A stretch of DNA of 44,194 bases, from the NCBI RefSeq assembly GCF_000003605.2, contig NW_003148193.1, positions 1 to 44,194 of the forward strand, in the 5' to 3' direction. The translations under genes and the position numbers were made by a program. Every line of letters starts with the position of its first letter. Position 1 is the first letter of the stretch. Positions 24,287 to 36,258 of this stretch are shown here, in pieces. The notes under the pieces are model-generated. The model was given only the letters and a program-made list of their open reading frames with translations, was not told the DNA's origin and did not search any database. Origin of the DNA: Saccoglossus kowalevskii (Eukaryota > Hemichordata > Enteropneusta > Harrimaniidae).

Positions 24287-26756
24287 ACTAGTAATAGGCC
24301 AGCAGAGGAAACTACCCGACGACTCTGGACTACTGTAAGTTCCCCTGTCTGCATCACCGGAGCTGTCCTACTTAGATCAGTACTAGTAATAGACCAGCAG
24401 AGGAGACTACCCGATGACTCTGGACTACTGTAAGTTCCCCTGTCTGCATCACCGGAGCTGTCCTACTTAGATCAGTACTAGTAATAGGCCAGCAGAGGAA
24501 ACTACCTGATGACTCTGGACTACTGTAAGTTCCCCTGTCTGCATCACCGGAGCTGTCCTACTTAGATCAGTACTAGTAATAGGCCAGCAGAGGAAACTAC
24601 CCGATGACTCTGGACTACTGTAAGTTCCCCTGTCTGCATCACCGGAGCTGTCCTACTTAAATCAGTACTAGTAATAGACCAGCAGAGGAAACTACCCGAT
24701 GACTCTGGACTACTGTAAGTTCCCCTGTCTGCATCACCGGAGCTGTCCTACTTAGATCAGTACTAATAATAGACCAGCAGAGGAAACTACCCGATGACTC
24801 TGGACTACTGTAAGTTCCCCTGTCTGCATCACCGGAGCTGTCCTACTTAGATCAGTACTAATAATAGACCAGCAGAGGAAACTACCCGATGACTCTGGAC
24901 TACTGTAAGTTCCCCTGTCTGCATCACCGGAGCTGTCCTACTTAGATCAGTACTAATAATAGACCAGCAGAGGAAACTACCCGATGACTCTGGACTACTG
25001 TAAGTTCCCCTGTCTGCATCGCTGGAGCTGTCCTACTTAGATCAGTACTAGTAATAGACCAGCAGAGGAAACTACCCGATGACTCTGGACTACTGTAAGT
25101 TCCCCTGTCTGCATCACCGGAGCTGTCCTACTTAGATCAGTACTAATAATAGACCAGCAGAGGAAACTACCCGATGACTCTGGACTACTGTAAGTTCCCC
25201 TGTCTGCATCACCGGAGCTGTCCTACTTAGATCAGTACTAGTAATAGGCCAGCAGAGGAAACTACCCGATGACTCTGGACTACTGTAAGTTCCCCTGCCT
25301 GCATCACCGGAGCTGTCCTACTTAGATCAGTACTAATAATAGACCAGCAGAGGAAACTACCCGATGACTCTGGACTACTGTAAGTTCCCCTGTGTGCATC
25401 ACCGGAGCTGTCCTACTTAGATCAGTACTAGTAATAGGCCAGCAGAGGAAACTACCCGATGACTCTGGACTACTGTAAGTTCCCCTGTCTGCATCACCGG
25501 AGCTGTCCTACTTAGATCAGTACTAATAATAGACCAGCAGAGGAAACTACCCGATGACTCTGGACTACTGTAAGTTCCCCTGTCTGCATCACCGGAGCTG
25601 TCCTACTTAGATCAGTACTAGTAATAGACCAGCAGAGGAAACTACCCGGTGACTCTGGACTACTGTAAGTTCCCCTGTCTGCATTACCGGAGCTGTCCTA
25701 CTTAGATCAGTACTAATAATAGACCAGCAGAGGAAACTACCCGATGACTCTGGACTACTGTAAGTTCCCCTGTCTGCATCACCGGAGCTGTCCTACTTAG
25801 ACCAGTACTAGTAATAGGCCAGCAGAGGAAACTACCCGATGACTCTGGACTACTGTAAGTTCCCCTGTCTGCATCACCGGAGCTGTCCTACTTAAATCAG
25901 TACTAGTAATAGACCAGCAGAGGAAACTACCCGATGACTCTGGACTACTGTAAGTTCCCCTGTCTGCATCACCGGAGCTGTCCTACTTAGATCAGTACTA
26001 ATAATAGACCAGCAGAGGAAACTACCCGATGACTCTGGACTACTGTAAGTTCCCCTGTCTGCATCACCGGAGCTGTCCTACTTAGATCAGTACTAATAAT
26101 AGACCAGCAGAGGAAACTACCCGATGACTCTGGACTACTGTAAGTTCCCCTGTCTGCATCACCGGAGCTGTCCTACTTAGATCAGTACTAATAATAGACC
26201 AGCAGAGGAAACTACCCGATGACTCTGGACTACTGTAAGTTCCCCTGTCTGCATCACTGGAGCTGTCCTACTTAGATCAGTACTAGTAATAGACCAGCAG
26301 AGGAAACTACCCGATGACTCTGGACTACTGTAAGTTCCCCTGTCTGCATCACCGGAGCTGTCCTACTTAGATCAGTACTAATAATAGACCAGCAGAGGAA
26401 ACTACCCGATGACTCTGGACTACTGTAAGTTCCCCTGTCTGCATCACCGGAGCTGTCCTACTTAGATCAGTACTAGTAATAGACCAGCAGAGGAAACTAC
26501 CCGATGACTCTGGACTACTGTAAGTTCCCCTGTCTGCATCACCGGAGCTGTCCTACTTAGATCAGTACTAGTAATAGACCAGCAGAGGAAACTACCCGAT
26601 GACTCTGGACTACTGTAAGTTCCCCTGTCTGCATCACCGGAGCTGTCCTACTTAGATCAGTACTAATAATAGACCAGCAGAGGAAACTACCCAATGACTC
26701 TGGACTACTGTAAGTTCCCCTGTCTGCATCACCGGAGCTGTCCTACTTAGATCAGT

Positions 26757-27041
26757 ACTAGTAATAGGCCAGCAGAGGAAACTACCCGATGACTCTGGAC
26801 TACTGTAAGTTCCCCTGTCTGCATCACCGGAGGTGTCCTACTTAGATCAGTACTAGTAATAGACCAGCAGAGGAAACTACCCGATGACTCTGGACTACTG
26901 TAAGTTCCCCTGTCTGCATCACCGGAGCTGTTCTACTTAGATCAGTACTAGTAATAGGCCAGCAGAGGAAACTACCCGATGACTCTGGACTACTGTAAGT
27001 TCCCCTGTCTGCATCACCGGAGCTGTTCTACTTAGATCAGT
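26757..27041 (+). repeat. AGGTG-TTCT-TTCT cassette, truncated
   Basis: GGAGGTG monomer followed by two TTCT monomers. The expected TTTGATC monomer is replaced by one with GTCC and CTTATATC (27042). Confidence 0.85.
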
Positions 27042-27516
27042 ACTAGTAATAGGCCAGCAGAGGAAACTACCCGATGACTCTGGACTACTGTAAGTTCCCC
27101 TGTCTGCATCACCGGAGCTGTCCTACTTATATCAGTACTAGTAATAGACCAGCAGAGGAAACTATCCGATGACTCTGGACTACTGTAAGTTCCCCTGTCT
27201 GCATCACCGGAGCTGTCCTACTTAGATCAGTACTAATAATAGACCAGCAGAGGAAACTACCCGATGACTCTGGACTACTGTAAGTTCCCCTGTCTGCATC
27301 ACTGGAGCTGTCCTACTTAGATCAGTACTAGTAATAGACCAGCAGAGGAAACTACCCGATGACTCTGGACTACTGTAAGTTCCCCTGTCTTCATCACCGG
27401 AGCTGTCCTACTTAGATCAGTACTAATAATAGACCAGCAGAGGAAACTACCCGATGACTCTGGACTACTGTAAGTTCCCCTGTCTGCATCACCGGAGCTG
27501 TCCTACTTAGATCAGT

Positions 27517-27991
27517 ACTAGTAATAGGCCAGCAGAGGAAACTACCCGATGACTCTGGACTACTGTAAGTTCCCCTGTCTGCATAACCGGAGGTGTCCTA
27601 CTTAGATCAGTACTAGTAATAGACCAGCAGAGGAAACTACCCGATGACTCTGGACTACTGTAAGTTCCCCTGTCTGCATCACCGGAGCTGTTCTACTTAG
27701 ATCAGTACTAGTAATAGGCCAGCAGAGGAAACTACCCGATGACTCTGGACTACTGTAAGTTCCCCTGTCTGCATCACCGGAGCTGTTCTACTTAGATCAG
27801 TACTAGTAATAGGCCAGCAGAGGAAACTACCCGATGACTCTGGACTACTGTAAGTTCCCCTGTCTGCATCACTGGAGCTGTTCTACTTTGATCAGTACTA
27901 GTAATAGGCCAGCAGAGGAAACTACCCGACGACTCTGGACTACTGTAAGTTCCCCTGTCTGCATCACCGGAGCTGTCCTACTTAGATCAGT
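27517..27991 (+). repeat. AGGTG-TTCT-TTCT-TTTGATC-CGACGAC cassette
   Basis: Complete cassette. The AGGTG monomer has CATAACCGG. It lies eight monomers (760 bp) after the truncated copy at 26757. Confidence 0.9.
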
Positions 27992-28941
27992 ACTAGTAAT
28001 AGACCAGCAGAGGAAACTACCCGATGACTCTGGACTACTGTAAGTTCCCCTGTCTGCATCACCGGAGCTGTCCTACTTAGATCAGTACTAATAATAGACC
28101 AGCAGAGGAAACTACCGGATGACTCTGGACTACTGTAAGTTCCCCTGTCTGCATCACCGGAGCTGTCCTACTTAGATCAGTACTAGTAATAGGCCAGCAG
28201 AGGAAACTACCCGATGACTCTGGACTACTGTAAGTTCCCCTGTCTGCATCACCGGAGCTGTCCTACTTAGATCAGTACTAATAATAGACCAGCAGAGGAA
28301 ACTACCCGATGACTCTGGACTACTGTAAGTTCCCCTGTCTGCATCACCGGAGCTGTCCTACTTAGATCAGTACTAGTAATAGACCAGCAGAGGAAACTAC
28401 CCGGTGACTCTGGACTACTGTAAGTTCCCCTGTCTGCATCACCGGAGCTGTCCTACTTAGATCAGTACTAATAATAGACCAGCAGAGGAAACTACCCGAT
28501 GACTCTGGACTACTGTAAGTTCCCCTGTCTGCATCACCGGAGCTGTCCTACTTAGATCAGTACTAATAATAGACCAGCAGAGGAAACTACCCGATGACTC
28601 TGGACTACTGTAAATTCCCCTGTCTGCATCACCGGAGCTGTCCTACTTAGATCAGTACTAATAATAGACCAGCAGAGGAAACTACCCGATGACTCTGGAC
28701 TACTGTAAGTTCCCCTGTCTGCATCACTGGAGCTGTCCTACTTAGATCAGTACTAGTAATAGACCAGCAGAGGAAACTACCCGATGACTCTGGACTACTG
28801 TAAGTTCCCCTGTCTGCATCACCGGAGCTGTCCTACTTAGATCAGTACTAATAATAGACCAGCAGAGGAAACTACCCGATGACTCTGGACTACTGTAAGT
28901 TCCCCTGTCTGCATCACCGGAGCTGTCCTACTTAGATCAGT

Positions 28942-29416
28942 ACTAGTAATAGGCCAGCAGAGGAAACTACCCGATGACTCTGGACTACTGTAAGTTCCCC
29001 TGTCTGCATCACCGGAGGTGTCCTACTTAGATCAGTACTAGTAATAGACCAGCAGAGGAAACTACCCGATGACTCTGGACTACTGTAAATTCCCCTGTCT
29101 GCATCACCGGAGCTGTTCTACTTAGATCAGTACTAGTAATAGGCCAGCAGAGGAAACTACCCGATGACTCTGGACTACTGTAAGTTCCCCTGCCTGCATC
29201 ACCGGAGCTGTTCTACTTAGATCAGTACTAGTAATAGGCCAGCAGAGGAAACAACCCGATGACTCTGGACTACTGTAAGTTCCCCTGTCTGCATCACTGG
29301 AGCTGTTCTACTTTGATCAGTACTAGTAATAGGCCAGCAGAGGAAACTACCCGACGACTCTGGACTACTGTAAGTTCCCCTGTCTGCATCACCGGAGCTG
29401 TCCTACTTAGATCAGT
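28942..29416 (+). repeat. AGGTG-TTCT-TTCT-TTTGATC-CGACGAC cassette
   Basis: Complete cassette, 1,425 bp (15 monomers) after the previous one. The same 15-monomer spacing separates the cassettes at 38254 and 39679. The second monomer has TAAATTCCCC and the third TGCCTGC. Confidence 0.9.
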
Positions 29417-30366
29417 ACTAGTAATAGACCAGCAGAGGAAACTACCCGATGACTCTGGACTACTGTAAGTTCCCCTGTCTGCATCACCGGAGCTGTCCTA
29501 CTTAGATCATTACTAGTAATAGGCCAGCAGAGGAAACTACCCGATGACTCTGGACTACTGTAAGTTCCCCTGTCTGCATCACCGGAGCTGTCCTACTTAA
29601 ATCAGTACTAGTAATAGACCAGCAGAGGAAACTACCCGATGACTCTGGACTACTGTAAGTTCCCCTGTCTGCATCACCGGAGCTGTCCTACTTAGATCAG
29701 TACTAATAATAGACCAGCAGAGGAAACTACCCGATGACTCTGGACTACTGTAAGTTCCCCTTTCTGCATCACCGGAGCTGTTCTACTTAGATCAGTACTA
29801 GTAATAGGCCAGCAGAGGAAACAACCCGATGACTCTGGACTACTGTAAGTTCCCCTGTCTGCATCACTGGAGCTGTTCTACTTTGATCAGTACTAGTAAT
29901 AGGCCAGCAGAGGAAACTACCCGACGACTCTGGACTACTGTAAGTTCCCCTATCTGCATCACCGGAGCTGTCCTACTTAGATCAGTACTAGTAATAGACC
30001 AGCAGAGGAAACTACCCGATGACTCTGGACTACTGTAAGTTCCCCTGTCTGCATCACCGGAGCTGTCCTACTTAGATCAGTACTAGTAATAGGCCAGCAG
30101 AGGAAACTACCCGATGACTCTGGACTACTGTAAGTTCCCCTGTCTGCATCACCGGAGCTGTCCTACTTAAATCAGTACTAGTAATAGACCAGCAGAGGAA
30201 ACTACCCGATGACTCTGGACTACTGTAAGTTCCCCTGTCTGCATCACCGGAGCTGTCCTACTTAGATCAGTACTAATAATAGACCAGCAGAGGAAACTAC
30301 CCGATGACTCTGGACTACTGTAAGTTCCCCTGTCTGCATCACCGGAGCTGTCCTACTTAGATCAGT
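29227..30366 (+). repeat. Two tandem copies of a six-monomer (570-bp) unit
   Basis: Unit 1 (29227-29796) and unit 2 (29797-30366) share the order TTTGATC monomer, CGACGAC, TAGACC, a monomer with CTTAAATC, TAGACC, TAATAATAGACC. Differences are few: TTACTAG for GTACTAG at about 29510, TTTCTGC at about 29761 and TATCTGC at about 29950. A third copy of most of the unit starts at 37304. Confidence 0.9.
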
Positions 30367-30461
30367 ACTAATAATAGACCAGCAGAGGAAACTACCCGAT
30401 GACTCTGGACTACTGTAAGTTCCCCTGTCTGCATCACCGGAGCTGTCCTACTTAGATCAGT

Positions 30462-30841
30462 ACTAGTAATAGGCCAGCAGAGGAAACTACCCGATGACTC
30501 TGGACTACTGTAAGTTCCCCTGTCTGCATCACCGGAGGTGTCCTACTTAGATCAGTACTAGTAATAGACCAGCAGAGGAAACTACCCGATGACTCTGGAC
30601 TACTGTAAGTTCCCCTGTCTGCATCACCGGAGCTGTTCTACTTAGATCAGTACTAGTAATAGGCCAGCAGAGGAAACTACCCGATGACTCTGGACTACTG
30701 TAAGTTCCCCTGTCTGCATCACCGGAGCTGTTCTACTTAGATCAGTACTAGTAATAGGCCAGCAGAGGAAACAACCCGATGACTCTGGATTACTGTAAGT
30801 TCCCCTGTCTGCATCACCGGAGCTGTCCTACTTAGATCAGT
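30462..30841 (+). repeat. AGGTG-TTCT-TTCT cassette ending in a chimeric monomer
   Basis: After GGAGGTG and two TTCT monomers, the fourth monomer (30747-30841) starts like a TTTGATC monomer (AAACAACCC). It then carries GGATTACTG, CCGG and GTCC/TTAGATC, the signature of the 18.0 and 21.0 kb monomers. The cross-over lies between the AAACAACCC and GGATTACTG markers. Confidence 0.88.
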
Positions 30842-30938
30842 ACTAGTAATAGGCCCAGCAGAGGAAACTACCCGATGACTCTGGACTACTGTAAGTTCCC
30901 CTGTCTGCATCACCGAAAGCTGTCCTACTTAGATCAGT
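30842..30938 (+). repeat. 97-bp monomer with two one-base insertions at a domain seam
   Basis: It reads TAGGCCCAGC and CACCGAAAGC, each one base longer than the usual TAGGCCAGC and CACCGAAGC. It directly follows the chimeric monomer at 30747. Confidence 0.88.
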
Positions 30939-31033
30939 ACTAATAATAGACCAGCAGAGGAAACTACCCGATGACTCTGGACTACTGTAAGTTCCCCTGT
31001 CTGCATCACCGGAGCTGTCCTACTTAGATCAGT

Positions 31034-32268
31034 ACTAGGAATAGGCCAGCAGAGGAAACTACCCGATGACTCTGGACTACTGTAAGTTCCCCTGTCTACA
31101 TCACCGGAGCTGTCCTACTTAGATCAGTACTAGTAATAGACCAGCAGAGGAAACTACCCGATGACTCTGGACTACTGTAAGTTCCCCTGTCTGCATCACC
31201 GGAGCTGTCCTACTTAGATCAGTACTAGTAATAGACCAGCAGAGGAAACTACCCGATGACTCTGGACTACTGTAAGTTCCCCTGTCTGCATCACCGGAGC
31301 TGTCCTACTTAGATCAGTACTAATAATAGACCAGCAGAGGAAACTACCCGATGACTCTGGACTACTGTAAGTTCCCCTGTCTGCATCACCGGAGCTGTCC
31401 TACTTAGATCAGTACTAGTAATAGACCAGCAGAGGAAACTACCCGATGACTGTGGACTACTGTAAGTTCCCCTGTCTGCATCACCGGAGCTGTCCTACTT
31501 AGATCAGTACTAATAATAGGCCAGCAGAGGAAACTACCCGATGACTCTGGACTACTGTAAGTTCCCCTGTCTGCATCACCGGAGCTGTCCTACTTAGATC
31601 AGTACTAATAATAGGCCAGCAGAGGAAACTACCCGATGACTCTGGACTACTGTAAGTTTCCCTGTCTGCATCACCGGAGCTGTCCTACTTAGATCAGTAC
31701 TAGTAATAGGCCAGCAGAGGAAACTACCCGATGACTCTGGACTACTGTAAGTTCCCCTGTCTGCATCACCGGAGCTGTCCTACTTAGATCAGTACTAGTA
31801 ATAGACCAGCAGAGGAAACTACCCGATGACTCTGGACTACTGTAAGTTCCCCTGTCTGCATCACCGGAGCTGTCCTACTTAGATCAGTACTAATAATAGA
31901 CCAGCAGAGGAAACTACCCGATGACTCTGGACTACTGTAAGTTCCCCTGTCTGCATCACCGGAGCTGTCCTACTTAGATCAGTACTAGTAATAGGCCAGC
32001 AGAGGAAACTACCCGATGACTCTGGACTACTGTAAGTTCCCCTGTCTGCATCACCGAAGCTGTCCTACTTAGATCAGTACTAGTAATAGACCAGCAGAGG
32101 AAACTACCCGATAACTCTGGACTACTGTAAGTTCTCCTGTCTGCATCACCGGAGCTGTCCTACTTAGATCAGTACTAATAATAGACCAGCAGAGTAAACT
32201 ACCCGATGACTCTGGACTACTGTAAGTTCCCCTGTCTGCATCACCGGAGCTGTCCTACTTAGATCAGT
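31034..32268 (+). repeat. 13-monomer higher-order unit, copy 1 (variant)
   Basis: It starts at a TCTACATC monomer and includes GACTGTGG (monomer 5), TAAGTTTCCC (7), CACCGAAGC (11), CCGATAACTC (12) and AGAGTAAACT (13). Its order closely matches the 12 monomers at 18302-19441 (TCTACATC, GACTGTGG, TAAGTTTCCC, CACCGAAGC, CCGATAACTC), so it is also a long-range duplicate. Confidence 0.85.
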
Positions 32269-33503
32269 ACTAGTAATAGGCCAGCAGAGGAAACTACCCG
32301 ATGACTCTGGACTACTGTAAGTTCCCCTGTCTACATCACCGGAGCTGTCCTACTTAGATCAGTACTAGTAATAGACCAGCAGAGGAAACTACCCGATGAC
32401 TCTGGACTACTGTAAGTTCCCCTGTCTGCATCACCGGAGCTGTCCTACTTAGATCAGTACTAGTAATAGACCAGCAGAGGAAACTACCCGATGACTGTGG
32501 ACTACTGTAAGTTCCCCTGTCTGCATCACCGGAGCTGTCCTACTTAGATCAGTACTAATAATAGGCCAGCAGAGGAAACTACCCGATGACTCTGGACTAC
32601 TGTAAGTTCCCCTGTCTGCATCACCGGAGCTGTCCTACTTAGATCAGTACTAGTAATAGGCCAGCAGAGGAAACTACCTGATGACTCTGGACTACTGTAA
32701 GTTCCCCTGTCTGCATCACCGGAGCTGTCCTACTTAGATCCGTACTAGTAATAGACCAGCAGAGGAAACTACCCGATGACTCTGGACTACTGTAAGTTCC
32801 CCTGTCTGCATCACCGGAGCTGTCCTACTTAGATCAGTACTAATAATAGACCAGCAGAGGAAACTACCCGATGACTCTGGACTACTGTAAGTTCCCCTGT
32901 CTGCATCACCGGAGCTGTCCTACTTAGATCAGTACTAGTAATAGGCCAGCAGAGGAAACTACCCGATGACTCTGGACTACTGTAAGTTCCCCTGTCTGCA
33001 TCACCGGAGCTGTCCTACTTAGATCAGTACTAGTAATAGACCAGCAGAGGAAACTACCCGATGACTCTGGACTACTGTAAGTTCCCCTGTCTGCATCACC
33101 GGAGCTGTCCTACTTAGATCAGTACTAATAATAGACCAGCAGAGAAAACTACCCGATGACTCTGGACTACTGTAAGTTCCCCTGTCTGCATCACCGGAGC
33201 TGTCCTACTTAGATCAGTACTAATAATAGGCCAGCAGAGGAAACTACCCGATGACTCTGGACTACTGTAAGTTCCCCTGTCTGCATCACCGAAGCTGTCC
33301 TACTTAGATCAGTACTAGTAATAGACCAGCAGAGGAAACTACCCGATAACTCTGGACTACTGTAAGTTCCCCTGTCTGCATCACCGGAGCTGTCCTACTT
33401 AGATCAGTACTAATAATAGACCAGCAGAGGAAACTACCCGATGACTCTGGACTACTGTAAGTTCCCCTGTCTGCATCACCGGAGCTGTCCTACTTAGATC
33501 AGT
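32269..33503 (+). repeat. 13-monomer higher-order unit, copy 2
   Basis: 1,235 bp from TCTACATC to the next TCTACATC. Markers: GACTGTGG in monomer 3, ACCTGATGAC with GATCCGTAC in 5, AGAGAAAACT in 10, CACCGAAGC in 11, CCGATAACTC in 12. Monomers 3, 5 and 10 match copy 3 in place and in sequence. Confidence 0.9.
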
Positions 33504-34738
33504 ACTAATAATAGGCCAGCAGAGGAAACTACCCGATGACTCTGGACTACTGTAAGTTCCCCTGTCTACATCACCGGAGCTGTCCTACTTAGATCAGTAC
33601 TAGTAATAGACCAGCAGAGGAAACTACCCGATGACTCTGGACTACTGTAAGTTCCCCTGTCTGCATCACCGGAGCTGTCCTACTTAGATCAGTACTAGTA
33701 ATAGACCAGCAGAGGAAACTACCCGATGACTGTGGACTACTATAAGTTCCCCTGTCTGCATCACCGGAGCTGTCCTACTTAGATCAGTACTAATAATAGG
33801 CCAGCAGAGGAAACTACCCGATGACTCTGGACTACTGTAAGTTCCCCTGTCTGCATCACCGGAGCTGTCCTACTTAGATCAGTACTAGTAATAGGCCAGC
33901 AGAGGAAACTACCTGATGACTCTGGACTACTGTAAGTTCCCCTGTCTGCATCACCGGAGCTGTCCTACTTAGATCCGTACTAGTAATAGACCAGCAGAGG
34001 AAACTACCCGATGACTCTGGACTACTGTAAGTTCCCCTGTCTGCATCACCGGAGCTGTCCTACTTAGATCAGTACTAATAATAGACCAGCAGAGGAAACT
34101 ACCCGATGACTCTGGACTACTGTAAGTTCCCCTGTCTGCATCACCGGAGCTGTCCTACTTAGATCAGTACTAGTAATAGGCCAGCAGAGGAAACTACTCG
34201 ATGACTCTGGACTACTGTAAGTTCCCCTGTCTGCATCACCGGAGCTGTCCTACTTAGATCAGTACTAGTAATAGACCAGCAGAGGAAACTACCCGATGAC
34301 TCTGGACTACTGTAAGTTCCCCTGTCTGCATCACCGGAGCTGTCCTACTTAGATCAGTACTAATAATAGACCAGCAGAGAAAACTACCCGATGACTCTGG
34401 ACTACTGTAAGTTCCCCTGTCTGCATCACCGGAGCTGTCCTACTTAGATCAGTACTAATAATAGGCCAGCAGAGGAAACTACCCGATGACTCTGGACTAC
34501 TGTAAGTTCCCCTGTCTGCATCACAGAAGCTGTCCTACTTAGATCAGTACTAATAATAGACCAGCAGAGGAAACTACCCGATGACTCTGGACTACTGTAA
34601 GTTCCCCTGTCTGCATCACCGGAGCTGTCCTACTTAGATCAGTACTAGTAATAGGCCAGCAGAGGAAACTACCCGATGACTCTGGACTACTGTAAGTTCC
34701 CCTGTCTGCATCACCGGAGCTGTCCTACTTAGATCAGT
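33504..34738 (+). repeat. 13-monomer higher-order unit, copy 3
   Basis: Same order as copy 2: TCTACATC, then GACTGTGG (monomer 3, plus CTATAAG), ACCTGATGAC with GATCCGTAC (5), ACTCGATGAC (8), AGAGAAAACT (10) and CACAGAAGC (11). From monomer 8 onward it matches 19822 onward at an offset of 14,347 bp, so it is a mosaic of two parents. Confidence 0.9.
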
Positions 34739-35023
34739 ACTAATAATAGGCCAGCAGAGGAAACTACCCGATGACTCTGGACTACTGTAAGTTCCCCTGT
34801 CTGCATCACCGGAGCTGTCCTACTTAGATCAGTACTAGTAATAGACCAGCAGAGGAAACTACCCGATGACTCTGGACTACTGTAAGTTCCCCTGTCTGCA
34901 TCACCGGAGCTGTCCTACTTAGATCAGTACTAATAATAGGCCAGCAGAGGAAACTACCCAATGACTCTGGACTACTGTAAGTTCCCCTGTCTGCATCAAC
35001 GGAGCTGTCCTACCTAGATCAGT

Positions 35024-35593
35024 ACTAGTAATAGACCAGCAGAGGAAACTACCCGATGACTCTGGACTACTGTAAGTTCCCCTGTCTGCATCACCGGAGC
35101 TGTCCTACTTAGATCAGTACTAGTAATAGGCCAGCAGAGGAAACTACCCGATGACTCTGGACTACTGTAAGTTCCCCTGTCTGCATCACCGGAGCTGTCC
35201 TACTTAGATCAGTACTAGCAATAGACCAGCAGAGGAAACTACCCGATGACTCTGGACTACTGTAAGTTCCCCTGTCTGCATCACCGGAGCTGTCCTACTT
35301 AGATCAGTACTAGTAATAGGCCAGCAGAGAAAACTACCCGATGACTCTGGACTACTGTAAGTTCCCCTGTCTGCATCACCGGAGCTGTCCTACTTAGATC
35401 AGTACTAGTAATAGGCCAGCAGAGGAAACTACCCGACGACTTTGGACTACTGTAAGTTCCCCTGTCTGCATCACCGGAGCTGTTCTACTTAGATCAGTAC
35501 TAATAATAGGCCAGCAGAGGAAACTACCCGACGACTCTGGACTACTGTAAGTTCCCCTGTCTGCATCACCGGAGCTGTTCTACTTAGATCAGT
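35024..35593 (+). repeat. Six-monomer segment shared with 2619-3188
   Basis: TAGCAATAGACC at about 35216, AGAGAAAACT at about 35326, CGACGACTTTGG at about 35433 and a TAATAATAGG/CGACGAC monomer at 35499 repeat the order seen near the left end of the array. Confidence 0.85.
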
Positions 35594-36068
35594 ACTAGTA
35601 ATAGGCCAGCAGAGGAAACTACCCGATGACTCTGGACTACTGTAAGTTCCCCTGTCTGCATCACCGGAGCTGTTCTACTTAGATCAGTACTAGTAATAGA
35701 CCAGCAGAGGAAACTACCTGACGACTCTGGACTACTGTAAGTTCCTCTGTCTGCATCACCGGAGCTGTTCTACTTAGATCAGTACTAATAATAGACCAGC
35801 AGAGGAAACTACCCGATGACTCTGGACTACTGTAAGTTCCCCTGTCTGCATCACTGGAGCTGTCCTACTTAGATCAGTACTAGTAATAGACCAGCAGAGG
35901 AAACTACCCGATGACTCTGGACTACTGTAAGTTCCCCTGTCTGCATCACCGGAGCTGTCCTACTTAGATCAGTACTAATAATAGACCAGCAGAGGAAACT
36001 ACCCGATGACTCTGGACTACTGTAAGTTCCCCTGTCTGCATCACCGGAGCTGTCCTACTTAGATCAGT

Positions 36069-36258
36069 ACTAGTAATAGGCCAGCAGAGGAAACTACCCG
36101 ATGACTCTGGACTACTGTAAGTTCCCCTGTCTGCATCACCAGAGGTGTCCTACTTAGATCAGTACTAGTAATAGACCAGCAGAGGAAACTACCCGATGAC
36201 TCTGGACTACTGTAAGTTCCCCTGTCTGCATCACCGGAGCTGTTCTACTTAGATCAGT
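36069..36258 (+). repeat. AGGTG-TTCT cassette, truncated
   Basis: CCAGAGGTGTCC monomer followed by a single TTCT monomer, then a CATTACCGG/GTCC monomer. The CATTACCGG neighbourhood is duplicated at 36259 and 36734, five monomers apart. Confidence 0.82.
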
